Source of the DNA: CAYJCL01 sp964370475
Lineage (GTDB): Bacteria; Bacillota_I; Bacilli_A; RF39; UBA660
DNA: 64,000 bases
Direction of reading: 5' to 3'
Assembly: GCA_964370475.1 (NCBI GenBank)
Contig: CAYJJI010000005.1
Coordinates: 5,580 to 69,579 of the forward strand
The notes under the pieces are model-generated. The model saw nothing but the letters and a program-made list of their open reading frames with translations. It did no database searches and was not told the DNA's origin. Positions 24,919 through 33,419 of the stretch are shown piece after piece; within the stretch, counting starts at the first letter, position 1, and each line of letters opens with the position of its first letter. A program made the position numbers and the translations under genes.

Positions 24919-25959
24919 ATGAGTGAAAAAAATAATTGTTCTTATACTGATAGGAACTCTGAATTTAATGCAATGGCTAATAAGCTTTATTCTCCTAAAA
25001 AAGAGTTATTTTCTAATATGTGTTCTACTACTACTGATTGTGAATTAAGTGATATTTGTAGTAATCCTTTATTAGATACTTATTCTAGTTTTACTAGTTG
25101 TGGGAATGAAGGCTATTTTGTTACTAAGGATGGAGATAATCAAAATTTATATGTGCTTGATTCTAATTTAAATGAAGTAGATCAAGTTAATATGGCACTA
25201 CCAAATACTTCTTATAATAAAGATATTCAAGGAATTGCTTATGACCCTGATTTAGCTAAGATGTATGTTGCGCATAATAATAGAATTTTTTCTGTCAATA
25301 ATCAAGGTGATTTTATTAAAGATGAAGTTAATTTGAGTAGTACTAATACTACTAGAAGTAGTTGTTGTACTTCTATAACTTCAACTGCTACAAGTAGTCC
25401 AGCCAATATATCTGCTATTGGAATTGCGGATAATAATTTATTAACTACTTATGATAGAAATGGTTCTAGTTTTGTTGCGAAAGTAACTAGTAGTGGTAAT
25501 TTAGTTAATGAGACTCATTTGGATGATTCAATAGAACCTTCTTCGATATTAGAAACCTCTTCTGGTATACATGTTTTAGCTAAGAAAAATGGTCAATATA
25601 ATTATATATATACTTTTGATAAGCAGAGTAGTAATTGTAAGAAGAGTAATTGTTGTAAAATTATTATGGATGGAGAGTGTAGAGTGGATATAGAGTGCCC
25701 TGATTTACCTTGTGATTTAGAGGGAAGTTTATGTGAAGTGGTTAGAAGTATTGCTTTAATTGAAAATGCTATTGCTAAACTTATTGACAGTGAAAGTTGT
25801 AAGATTAAAGCTGCTATTGATAATACTTCTTGTAATAAAGAATTAATTGATATAAATAATTCTGTTTCTAAAACTATTATGAATATTACTTTATTAGAGC
25901 AGATATTAAAAGATAAGCTAGAAAAAGCAATTGAATTACATGAAAAAACAAGCTCTTAA
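24919..25959 (+). CDS. Cys-rich, unsecreted protein with propeller-like middle and C-terminal two-helix module
   Basis: 346 residues from the ATG at 24919 with AGAGG upstream. The frame stays open 450 bases further upstream, but that part runs through the divergent gene and promoters. There is no signal peptide. The protein holds about 17 Cys, including SSCCTS, NCKKSNCCK and a C..C...C series at 248-270. The middle (about 60-230) has repeating strands such as QGIAYDPDLAKMYVAHNNRIFSV, which suggest a propeller. Residues about 270-340 repeat the helix pair of the 24243 protein (LCEVVRSIALIENAIAKLI...INNSVSKTIMNITLLEQILKDKLE). Its stop shares the bases TTAA with the stop of the convergent gene. 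A spore coat or other disulfide-linked internal layer is a plausible but unproven role. Confidence 0.7.
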   Translation: MSEKNNCSYTDRNSEFNAMANKLYSPKKELFSNMCSTTTDCELSDICSNPLLDTYSSFTSCGNEGYFVTKDGDNQNLYVLDSNLNEVDQVNMALPNTSYNKDIQGIAYDPDLAKMYVAHNNRIFSVNNQGDFIKDEVNLSSTNTTRSSCCTSITSTATSSPANISAIGIADNNLLTTYDRNGSSFVAKVTSSGNLVNETHLDDSIEPSSILETSSGIHVLAKKNGQYNYIYTFDKQSSNCKKSNCCKIIMDGECRVDIECPDLPCDLEGSLCEVVRSIALIENAIAKLIDSESCKIKAAIDNTSCNKELIDINNSVSKTIMNITLLEQILKDKLEKAIELHEKTSS

Positions 25960-25974
25960 CTGGCTTGTTTTTTT
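25943..25974. terminator. Bidirectional terminator across overlapping stops
   Basis: A6CAAGC (25943-25953) pairs with GCTTGT6 (25963-25973). The 9-base loop holds TTAA, which carries the stop codons of both convergent genes. Confidence 0.85.
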
Positions 25975-26348
25975 GTTTTAATCAATTTTTTTTGATTTTT
26001 TAGTTTATCTAAAAGTTCTTCGCTTGTATATTCTTCTTCTCCAGAAGATATAGCTAGAGAATAATCATCATTTTTATTTAATAAATCTGATAATTGTGAA
26101 TATTGGTTTGATGGTATTTCTTCGATGTCTGATGTGAACAATATTTTTTGTTTTAGAATTTCTAATTCTATATATATACTGTGGTGTTCATTAGTTAATT
26201 GATGTATTAAATCGATAAATGAATGATTTGTTAAGTACATATCAGTATGAAAATAATCATTTAGATAATCAGCTAGTGCTTCGCCATGTGGCTCACCAAA
26301 TATTACTATTTCACCATTTGGTTTTATTATTTTGTTTGTGTTATTAAT
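25956..26348 (-). CDS. Small unknown protein, probably starting at a rare ATT codon
   Basis: With an ATG at 26240 the product has 94 residues, but that ATG has no ribosome site. The frame stays open and protein-like upstream (KPNGEIVIFGEPHGEALADYL) to a TGA at 26364-26366. A good AAAGGAAGAG site sits right there, with ATT at 26346-26348 at suitable spacing and no ATG, GTG or TTG in frame between. I therefore extend to the ATT (130 residues). Alternatively the gene is N-terminally decayed or starts at 26240. The product is hydrophilic and helical, with a basic tail (LKNQKKLIKTKKQAS). No family recognised. Confidence 0.5.
   Translation of the reverse strand: MNNTNKIIKPNGEIVIFGEPHGEALADYLNDYFHTDMYLTNHSFIDLIHQLTNEHHSIYIELEILKQKILFTSDIEEIPSNQYSQLSDLLNKNDDYSLAISSGEEEYTSEELLDKLKNQKKLIKTKKQAS
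26321..26342. repeat. 22-bp direct repeat, copy B
   Basis: Identical to 24842-24863. This copy lies in the upstream coding extension of the gene ending at 25956, near its proposed ATT start. Confidence 0.7.
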
Positions 26349-26435
26349 ATATATCTCTTCCTTTCATGAGTTGTAATCATAACATAATAATATGAAAATT
26401 GGAAGAAATATTTATGTTTTCTATGTGAAGTAGAT

Positions 26436-26456
26436 AAAAAGCACTATATAGTGCTT
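26436..26456 (-). terminator. Terminator of the membrane protein gene
   Basis: AAGCACTATATAGTGCTT stem with a T5 tail on the minus strand. Confidence 0.75.
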
Positions 26457-26886
26457 AAATAATGTAGATTAGTAGAGCTGTTGCAAACATAGTAATAAAT
26501 ACTGTAATCATGATAAATAAAGATTTTGAGTATCCTTTAGGAGTTATCATGTTGTTGTTATCTAGTTTTTTAATAATTGGATGGAGCTTAATGTAGTATG
26601 TAGATATAGATAATATTAACATTGGCATTGTATATAATTTTAATTCATCATTACCAAATAATAATATTAATATTAATAGTCCTACAAATATTAGTTTTGA
26701 TCCAGCTACCCAGTTTTTCATATATTTAGCATATAATTTAGAGTTTTTATCATTTTTTGATAAATGCCAGTTATTAAAAATTGCTATTCCATTACCATAT
26801 TTAGAATCTGGAAAAAAATATAGAATTATGATATTAGTTGTTTCTAATATTATAAATATAAGTATTGCTATTTCTATTATATTCAT
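26455..26886 (-). CDS. Four-segment integral membrane protein
   Basis: 143 residues from the ATG at 26886 with AAGGTG upstream; a GTG at 26895 overlaps the ribosome site itself and is less likely. Four hydrophobic segments lie near residues 5-24, 62-80, 82-100 and 120-142. The loop between the first two reads FFPDSKYGNGIAIFNNWHLSKND, followed by YMKNWVAGSKLIF; both look like conserved family marks. I have no firm family name. It forms a single-gene unit facing the FGE-like gene. Confidence 0.7.
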   Translation of the reverse strand: MNIIEIAILIFIILETTNIIILYFFPDSKYGNGIAIFNNWHLSKNDKNSKLYAKYMKNWVAGSKLIFVGLLILILLFGNDELKLYTMPMLILSISTYYIKLHPIIKKLDNNNMITPKGYSKSLFIMITVFITMFATALLIYII

Positions 26887-26902
26887 TGTTATCACCTTGT
26901 TT

Positions 26903-26911
26903 ATTATATCA
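26903..26911 (-). promoter_or_regulatory. Minus-strand extended -10 promoter
   Basis: The minus strand reads TGA-TATAAT (26911-26903), 17 bases before the ATG at 26886. Confidence 0.6.
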
Positions 26912-26987
26912 TATTTGTTAAATAATTCTAATACTATTGTATACTTTTTTGTTAGTAGATTAAACTAATAGAGAAAGTGGTGATAAG

Positions 26988-28763
26988 ATGGGTAAAAGTA
27001 TATATTTATTGTATATATTTGTTTTGTTGTTTTTAGTTTCTATTATCTCTATTGGATATGCTGCTTTAAATACTAATTTAAATATTAGTGGTGAGGCTGT
27101 TGTTAATACTACTGATGATATTTTTGTATCTAGTATTTCTTTAATTGAGAGTACTGATGTTACTGAAATTTATGACCCTAAGATTACTTATAATACTACT
27201 AATATTGGAATGAATTTATCAAGTGCTAGTTCTTTTTTTACTTATGAGGTTGTTATAATTAATAATAGTTCTAGCGATTATTATTTGTGGGAGATCAGAG
27301 AATTAATAAATTCTAGTGATATGTTATATTTTGTTACTGATTTATATAAGTATGATGAGTTTGAACCTGGTAGTGAAACTGTTTTTAGAATTACTTATAT
27401 GGCGGATGGTGCTCCTGCTAATAATGAATTTATTTTGGAACTTGAATATGTTTTTAAGAAAGGTGAAAGATATAATGATGCTGTATTAGCAGGTTCAGAT
27501 CCTGAATTGATTGATGGTTTAATACCTATTATTTATAATGAATCTAATAAAACTTGGGAGAAAGCTGATGTAATAAATAGTAATTGGTATGATTATACAA
27601 ATGGTAAATGGGCTAACTCAGCTTCTGTTATTTCTTCTATGAAGGATTATTATGTTGATGCTTTGCCTGGTACTATTATTTCTATGGAACATATGACTTC
27701 TATGTTAGTATGGATTCCTAGGTTTTCATATACTATTAAGGATACTTTAGGTTATCAAGGATTAAACGCTTCTTTAGTTTCTTTAAGTACTCCTGGTGGA
27801 ATAGATATTAAATTTATGTCTAGTGAAGAAATTGATATGGGTAGTGCTAAATATAGTGGAGACACACCTAGTAATTATTTTACTTCATCTGCTTTTTGTT
27901 GGGGAGATACTTGTGATAATCCTGATACTAGATTTGATGAAGGTAATAAAGAAATATCTGGTTTTTGGATTGCAAAGTTTGAAGCTTCTTGGCATGATGG
28001 TTTGCTTTATTCTAAACCTAATGAAACTCCTGCTACTAATTTAACTATTTCAAGTACATTTAATTTAGTTCAGAATTTAATGAATGGAATAAATGGTTAT
28101 AATAATTATGGTTATATAGGATATGTTAATGCTCATTTAATTAAAAATACTGAATGGGGTGCTATTGCATATTTAAGTCAATCTGAATATGGCAAATATG
28201 GTAATCCTGATTATGTGGGAATTAATAAGGAAATTTATCTTAATAATTGTAGTTTGTATATAACTGGTATTGGTGGTGATTCTCCTGGTGATGGTAGAAC
28301 TGAAGAAAGTTGTTATACTAATACATATGATACTTATAATGGAATGGGAGCTTCTACTACAGGTAATATATATGGAGTTTATGATATGGTTGGTGGAACA
28401 TTTGATAGAGTTATGGGTATTATATTAGATGCTAATGGAAATTTTGATTCTGATTTAGCGGGATTTAGTGAACTTCCTGAAGGAAGGTATATAAATATAT
28501 ATCCTTATGGTACTTATACACAGGGAGATATTTCTCCTATTAAAGGTGATGCTCTTACTGAAACTTTACTTTTTTATGACGATAGATACCTAGGAGATCC
28601 TAGATTTTCAACTACTAATTATTATGATTATCATTGGTTATATAGGGGAGGAAGTTTATTCTTTTCTAATACTGAGGCAAATGGGGTATTTTCTTATACT
28701 TTGTTTAATGGCCAAGCTGATTTACATCATTCTTCAAGATTTACTATTACAATGTATAGATAA
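26988..28763 (+). CDS. Surface protein with C-terminal FGE-sulfatase-like (C-type lectin fold) domain
   Basis: 591 residues, AAAGTGG before the ATG. The signal/anchor segment (residues about 4-25) ends in ISIGYAALNT, as in many SipW-dependent or camelysin-like proteins. A beta-rich domain follows (about 30-160). From about 170 (AVLAGSDPELIDGLIP) the protein matches the two tandem genes at 42800 and 44313. Shared marks include MLVWIPRFSY, GFWIAKFEA, NTEWGAIAYLSQSEYG, NGMGASTTGNIYGVYDMVGG and the final WLYRGG block. Catalytic Cys residues of true formylglycine-generating enzymes are not evident, so ligand display rather than catalysis is likely. No LPXTG motif is seen. Confidence 0.75.
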   Translation: MGKSIYLLYIFVLLFLVSIISIGYAALNTNLNISGEAVVNTTDDIFVSSISLIESTDVTEIYDPKITYNTTNIGMNLSSASSFFTYEVVIINNSSSDYYLWEIRELINSSDMLYFVTDLYKYDEFEPGSETVFRITYMADGAPANNEFILELEYVFKKGERYNDAVLAGSDPELIDGLIPIIYNESNKTWEKADVINSNWYDYTNGKWANSASVISSMKDYYVDALPGTIISMEHMTSMLVWIPRFSYTIKDTLGYQGLNASLVSLSTPGGIDIKFMSSEEIDMGSAKYSGDTPSNYFTSSAFCWGDTCDNPDTRFDEGNKEISGFWIAKFEASWHDGLLYSKPNETPATNLTISSTFNLVQNLMNGINGYNNYGYIGYVNAHLIKNTEWGAIAYLSQSEYGKYGNPDYVGINKEIYLNNCSLYITGIGGDSPGDGRTEESCYTNTYDTYNGMGASTTGNIYGVYDMVGGTFDRVMGIILDANGNFDSDLAGFSELPEGRYINIYPYGTYTQGDISPIKGDALTETLLFYDDRYLGDPRFSTTNYYDYHWLYRGGSLFFSNTEANGVFSYTLFNGQADLHHSSRFTITMYR

Positions 28764-28767
28764 ATAT

Positions 28768-28795
28768 TTACATATATATAAAAGGTGTTATAATA
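28768..28795 (+). promoter_or_regulatory. Promoter of the 400-residue membrane protein
   Basis: TTTACA at 28768-28773, 16-bp spacer ending TGT, TATAAT at 28790-28795. Confidence 0.7.
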
Positions 28796-28813
28796 ACATT
28801 ATAAGGAAGTGTA

Positions 28814-30016
28814 ATGATGGTTAAAAAAATTAGGGAACTGTTATTTAATGTTTACACTATACCTGCTTTATTAATTACTGTAATGAATATATTAGTTTTA
28901 TTAACTGGTAGTGTAACATTTACTTGGTATATAATTGTAATGAATATATTCTTTTGGATAACTGGTATTATGTTAAAAAATGGGGATAATTTATATAGTA
29001 TTATTTCTATAGCTATATTGTGGGTTTCTTTAAAAGAAAGTGTTGCTTCTGTAAACAATATAATTGATCCTTATTTTATTCATTTTATATTAATAGTTTA
29101 TTTTATTACTTGTGACATTATTGTATTTATTAATAAGGATGTTAAAAAAATATATAAAATTATTTTATATGTAGTTTGTGGTTTATTATTTATATTTAGT
29201 ATGGTTTCTGGATTAATTGATTATAATAGAGTTAAAAATGATCAAATACCTTTATTTATGATTATGATAGATGATACTAATGATTATGAATATATTGGAT
29301 TAGGATATAGAATGACTTTAAATAAAGAACCTGTAACTGATTTAGAAAATATTGATGTTAATTTTGGTAGTTGGTTTTATTTATTTGAAGTGAAATCTCC
29401 TTTTATAGAAGATTATACTTATCCTGTTGGAATTGTTGAAGATAATAATAGTCTTTTAAAAAGTTATTATGTAAATGATGAATATATTGTTTATGGAGTA
29501 GGTACTGGTGATATTTATTCTTATATAAATGGTAAAGAGTCAATTAGTTATTATTTAAGTAATAATTCTATTGTTGATTTTGAAGGATCACTAGATGGTT
29601 ATAATATAATTAAAGAAGAGTATAGATTATATGAGATGGGTGATACTAGAGTATTGTTCTGTGATTCTGATGGAGTTAAAGATGTATACATTGGAACTAG
29701 TGAACTATCTTATAAGGAGAGTTATTGTCAAAAAAGGAATATTATTACAGGACGTTTGTTGGTTGTTAATGAAGATCAATATATGTTGATAAGTGATGAA
29801 GGACCTATAATGTTAAGTAATAATAATTATGAAGATATATTTTATGAATATGGTAATGGAGATAATGTAGAAGTTATATATGATGGTATTAATGAATCTT
29901 ACCCGATGCAAATGGGAGTTTATGGTATTAATTTAATAAGTGATGGAACTCTTAAAGATGTTGATCAAGATATGATTGATGAGCTTATAGATTTAGGGTT
30001 TAAAATAGTAGAATAG
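28814..30016 (+). CDS. Membrane protein with large extracytoplasmic domain, unknown function
   Basis: 400 residues, AAGGAAG upstream of the ATG. Five hydrophobic segments occupy residues about 10-125 (for example PALLITVMNILVLLTG and IILYVVCGLLFIFSM). The remaining 270 residues are soluble, Asp/Tyr-rich and beta-rich, presumably outside the cell. They end in GINLISDGTLKDVDQDMIDELIDLGF. There is no recognised catalytic motif. The next gene's promoter begins two bases after its stop. Confidence 0.65.
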   Translation: MMVKKIRELLFNVYTIPALLITVMNILVLLTGSVTFTWYIIVMNIFFWITGIMLKNGDNLYSIISIAILWVSLKESVASVNNIIDPYFIHFILIVYFITCDIIVFINKDVKKIYKIILYVVCGLLFIFSMVSGLIDYNRVKNDQIPLFMIMIDDTNDYEYIGLGYRMTLNKEPVTDLENIDVNFGSWFYLFEVKSPFIEDYTYPVGIVEDNNSLLKSYYVNDEYIVYGVGTGDIYSYINGKESISYYLSNNSIVDFEGSLDGYNIIKEEYRLYEMGDTRVLFCDSDGVKDVYIGTSELSYKESYCQKRNIITGRLLVVNEDQYMLISDEGPIMLSNNNYEDIFYEYGNGDNVEVIYDGINESYPMQMGVYGINLISDGTLKDVDQDMIDELIDLGFKIVE

Positions 30017-30017
30017 T

Positions 30018-30045
30018 TTGACTTTTCTTTTTTTTATGCTATTAT
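30018..30045 (+). promoter_or_regulatory. Promoter of the 188-residue gene, inside a false N-terminal extension
   Basis: TTGACT at 30018-30023, 16-bp spacer, TATTAT at 30040-30045, 29 bases before the true ATG at 30075. Translating this DNA gives a Leu-rich pseudo-signal ending in GGC that imitates a lipobox. Confidence 0.7.
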
Positions 30046-30074
30046 ATCTATTAGTTGTTGGAGGGTGTATAAAT

Positions 30075-30641
30075 ATGGAAAGCGATAAAGTAAAGTTATA
30101 TAATCTTATATATGAGGGTAGGGGTGATTATGTTCCAAAAAACGTCGAGGTTTGCAGATATTCAGATGGAACTAAATATAAGATAAAATCAATTTTACTT
30201 AAAGAAGGGAATTTTTTTAATAAATCTATAAGATATGATAGATTATTAGTGTTCTTAAGTGAAGGAAGATTATATGAGTATTTTTCCGGATATGAGTTGG
30301 AATTGGAACCAATTCGTTATGGTCATTTAGTTAAAAATACTTGTTGGAAATTATATTCATATGAACCTAGAGATTGTTATGATGAGTATATATTTGTAAA
30401 TATGCATGAATTAACTGTAGAAGAGTTTCAAAAGCTAGTAGATTGTTATAGTTTTTTTGAAGATATTATTAAAGAGGAAGTACCTAAATTTATGGAAGGG
30501 TTATATAGTCAAAGAATTAGAGTTGATAAAGAAAAAGCTGAAAAAGAATTTCAAGCTAAGAAGAAAGAACAAGAAAAATTAGATGCAGAAAACAATTTTT
30601 TTGATCAATTACGTTTAAGAAGAGATCTTAATAATAAATAG
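30075..30641 (+). CDS. Cytoplasmic protein with charged coiled-coil tail, unknown function
   Basis: 188 residues from the ATG at 30075, which has GTTGGAGGG upstream. The frame is open to a TTG at 30018, but that TTG is the -35 of its promoter and has no ribosome site, so the lipoprotein-like start is an artefact. The product begins MESDKVKLYNLIYEGRGDYV and is mixed alpha/beta up to residue 140. It ends in a charged helix (DKEKAEKEFQAKKKEQEKLD) likely to form a coiled coil. No family recognised. Confidence 0.7.
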   Translation: MESDKVKLYNLIYEGRGDYVPKNVEVCRYSDGTKYKIKSILLKEGNFFNKSIRYDRLLVFLSEGRLYEYFSGYELELEPIRYGHLVKNTCWKLYSYEPRDCYDEYIFVNMHELTVEEFQKLVDCYSFFEDIIKEEVPKFMEGLYSQRIRVDKEKAEKEFQAKKKEQEKLDAENNFFDQLRLRRDLNNK

Positions 30642-30665
30642 AGACTATATAGTCTTTTTTTTTAT
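30642..30665 (+). terminator. Intrinsic terminator
   Basis: AGACTATATAGTCT hairpin followed by T9. Confidence 0.8.
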
Positions 30666-30725
30666 TTCTTTGTTTGTGTTATTTTACTTTTTTAAGTTTT
30701 ACTACTCTCTATATTAAGTTATATC

Positions 30726-30754
30726 TTGTTTATGTATTAATTATATAATATAAT
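30726..30754 (+). promoter_or_regulatory. Promoter of the DUF285 protein operon
   Basis: TTGTTT at 30726-30731, 17-bp spacer, TATAAT at 30749-30754, in a stretch rich in overlapping TATAAT-like hexamers. Confidence 0.6.
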
Positions 30755-30777
30755 TATTATGAGAGTAGGGGTATATA

Positions 30778-32334
30778 ATGAATGAACAAAAGAATACTTA
30801 TGAACAATTAAATAATAATGCTGCTAAACCTGATAATAATGGTTTAGCAGATAATGGATTACAATCATTAACACCGGAACAGCCGGTGATGGCAGAGCAA
30901 CCTCTTATGGTTGAACAACCAATTGCTGCTGAGCAACCAATTGTGGTCGAGCAGCCGGTTGTGTTTGAACAACCTGTTATGGTGGAACAACCAATTGTGA
31001 CTGAACAATCTGCTGTAGTTGAAGAACCGGTTGTTAATATGAGTGATAATGGATTAGGATCTTCTAGTTTTAATAATAGTCCTAAAAAGAAAAAAGTGTC
31101 AGTTACATTTATAATTATTATAATTCTTCTTATATTGAATGTTTGTGCTGCGGGATATTTATTTTTATCTAATGATGATGAAAATATTAAAAATAACGAT
31201 TCAGATACTACAATATCTGATGATGAATCTGATGATGAATCTGATGATAAAACTGATGATGAAACTGATGATGAAACTGATGATACTAACGATTTTGTTA
31301 AAAATTCATTAGGTGATTTAGGTGGTTATTCTAGTATCTTTGAAGATATTGAAGATGATGTTATAAACTTAGTTATTGAGTCTAAAAAAGATATGAATGC
31401 TTATGAAGATGCTGAATTTAAGTGGGATATTTCTGCTAATGAAGGTAGTGAAGAAGTTATTGCTTATTATGAAGGGGATACACTATATTTTCAAGCTGAT
31501 GGAAAAATAATTGCTCGTGAATATATGGGTGGAAGTGCTGGAGATAATGCTTATTCGACTTTTGGAGATTTTTATTATTTAGAAACTTTAGATCTTAGCG
31601 GATTAGATACATCAAATACAGTTGGTATGTCTGCAATGTTTGCAGGATTATCTAGTCTTATTGATATTGAATTTGGTGATTTTGATACTAGTAATGTTAC
31701 TGACATGTCTAATATGTTTTATGAAACTAGTAGTTTATCTAATATTGACTTATCAGGATTTGATACTTCAAAAGTAACTGATATGAGTTATATGTTTGAA
31801 GATTTTGGTCGTTATAATTCAGTTGGTATATTTGGTGATGATGAGGATTTTGTATATGTTAATACTCATTTAGATTTGTCTAGTTTTGATACTAGTAATA
31901 CTTCTGATATGAAGGGAATGTTTAAAAATTCAGCATTTACTACTATTGATTTAAGTAGTTTTGATACTAGTCTTATTTCTAGTATGATGAATATGTTTTA
32001 TGGAGTTGATAATGCGGATCATATTGATTTAACTTCTTTTGATACTAGAAATGTTACTAGTATGTATAATATGTTTTCAGACAGTTCTTTAAAGACTGTT
32101 GATTTATCAAGTTTTGATACAACTAGTGTTAGTGATTTTGTGTGGATGTTTTCTTCTTGTGAGTTTGATTCACTTGATTTGAGTAACTTTACTTTTAATG
32201 ATAATGCTTCTGTTTCTGGAATGTTTAGTGCTGCTAAAACTACTGTGTATGTAGGTTCTCAAGATCATTATAGTTTATTAACAGATGAAAGTACTACTAA
32301 TAGCTTGAGTGATGTTACTATAAAAATTAAATAA
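30778..32334 (+). CDS. Membrane-anchored DUF285 (BspA-like LRR) surface protein
   Basis: 518 residues. Residues 1-100 are a hydrophilic head with about ten VEQP/AEQP/FEQP repeats. A membrane segment follows (about 107-128, VTFIIIIILLILNVCAAGYLFL region) after a KKKK-like stop, so the head should face the cytoplasm and the rest the outside. An acidic spacer of DDES/DDET units (about 140-165) leads to DUF285 repeats of about 25 residues (about 255-500). Their form is DLSGFDTSKVTDMSYMF and variants, as in Mycoplasma and BspA-like surface proteins. An adhesion or host-binding role is the usual inference. It is followed 20 bases later by a second anchored protein. Confidence 0.85.
   Translation: MNEQKNTYEQLNNNAAKPDNNGLADNGLQSLTPEQPVMAEQPLMVEQPIAAEQPIVVEQPVVFEQPVMVEQPIVTEQSAVVEEPVVNMSDNGLGSSSFNNSPKKKKVSVTFIIIIILLILNVCAAGYLFLSNDDENIKNNDSDTTISDDESDDESDDKTDDETDDETDDTNDFVKNSLGDLGGYSSIFEDIEDDVINLVIESKKDMNAYEDAEFKWDISANEGSEEVIAYYEGDTLYFQADGKIIAREYMGGSAGDNAYSTFGDFYYLETLDLSGLDTSNTVGMSAMFAGLSSLIDIEFGDFDTSNVTDMSNMFYETSSLSNIDLSGFDTSKVTDMSYMFEDFGRYNSVGIFGDDEDFVYVNTHLDLSSFDTSNTSDMKGMFKNSAFTTIDLSSFDTSLISSMMNMFYGVDNADHIDLTSFDTRNVTSMYNMFSDSSLKTVDLSSFDTTSVSDFVWMFSSCEFDSLDLSNFTFNDNASVSGMFSAAKTTVYVGSQDHYSLLTDESTTNSLSDVTIKIK
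30870..31035 (+). repeat. Coding tandem repeats for the xxEQPxx head
   Basis: About ten imperfect repeats of GAACAACC-like codons, 15 to 24 bases apart, encode EQP with flanking Val/Met/Ile/Ala. The codon choice (GCCGGTG, GCCGGTT) is less AT-rich than the surroundings. Confidence 0.7.
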
Positions 32335-32354
32335 TATAGAAATGAGAGATAGTT

Positions 32355-33347
32355 ATGTATAATGATAATAATATTGAACAGTTAAATTTACAAGGAGATA
32401 ATGGTGATTCTAATTTATCTGGTATGAATGTTAATGAACCAAATAAATCTTCTAAAAGAAATATAATAATAATTATTATATTATCTTTAACATTAGCTGG
32501 TTTAGGGTATGCTATTTTTACTCGTGAAAATGATAAGAGTTTTAATGATTCAAATAGCGAAGATAAAGATGTAGTTGATGATGATGTTGAAGAAGAAGTT
32601 GATTATGTTTGGGAAGCTTCAACATTTCTTGATGAATATAGAGCTAGTGGTAAAGAATTAACAATAGATACTAATTTGATTTCTGGACAAACGTTGCCTT
32701 TATCTTTAGAAACTATTAGTACTTTTGTTGGACCTGTAAAAGCATGGGGTATCGGGTCTAGTAATCTTGAGGCGAATAGTTTGATGGAATTATTAGATAA
32801 TTCTTATTTACTTGTTACTGGTACATCTATGGGACATGGTGCAAGTATTAGTTTATATGATTATGATGAAACTCCTACTGATGAAGACTATAGAGAGTAT
32901 GCTTCTAATATATATTTTGATGATGATTTAGTAAAATATTCTAATGATACTAAATTAAGTCAGTATATTGAAGATAATAATTGGAGTTTGCATTTAAATT
33001 TACCTAGAACTGAATATACTACTAAAGATAAAGAACGTTTATTTGAAATTGTTGATATGTTTGGAGATCCAACTGAAATATATATGTTTCAATCTAGTGA
33101 TGTAGAATATGATTCTAATGGATGGATTAAAAGATCGGAAGTTATTTTAGATAATGGATTTATTATAAATTTTTATAATATGATTTGGAGAGGTGAAGGT
33201 TATACTGTTAGTTTAATGGTTACGGAAACTGCTTATGATACTGTTTATAGTTCTAATAAATTAGAATGGTTTTCATATTATCCAAGTGAAGATTTTGATA
33301 TTTGGTCAGATTCTACTAGTTATAGTAAAGTAGATATTAATAGATAA
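32355..33347 (+). CDS. Membrane-anchored extracytoplasmic protein, unknown function
   Basis: 330 residues, GAGAG before the ATG. It has the same topology as the upstream gene: a short Asn-rich N-terminus, KRN stop, one membrane segment (about 37-55) and an acidic linker (about 60-82). A soluble domain of about 245 residues follows, containing LYDYDETPTDEDYREYA and LFEIVDMFGDPTEIYMFQ. The gap of 20 bases and the shared design suggest one operon and a joint role at the cell surface. I recognise no domain. Confidence 0.7.
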   Translation: MYNDNNIEQLNLQGDNGDSNLSGMNVNEPNKSSKRNIIIIIILSLTLAGLGYAIFTRENDKSFNDSNSEDKDVVDDDVEEEVDYVWEASTFLDEYRASGKELTIDTNLISGQTLPLSLETISTFVGPVKAWGIGSSNLEANSLMELLDNSYLLVTGTSMGHGASISLYDYDETPTDEDYREYASNIYFDDDLVKYSNDTKLSQYIEDNNWSLHLNLPRTEYTTKDKERLFEIVDMFGDPTEIYMFQSSDVEYDSNGWIKRSEVILDNGFIINFYNMIWRGEGYTVSLMVTETAYDTVYSSNKLEWFSYYPSEDFDIWSDSTSYSKVDINR

Positions 33348-33357
33348 AATATAAAAT

Positions 33358-33380
33358 GTACGATTTATCGTGCTTTTTTT
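33358..33380 (+). terminator. Intrinsic terminator
   Basis: GTACGAT-TT-ATCGTGC with a T7 tail (one G-U pair). Confidence 0.75.
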
Positions 33381-33419
33381 CAATATATGTAGTATAATCA
33401 ATGAGCGAAAGAAGGAAGA

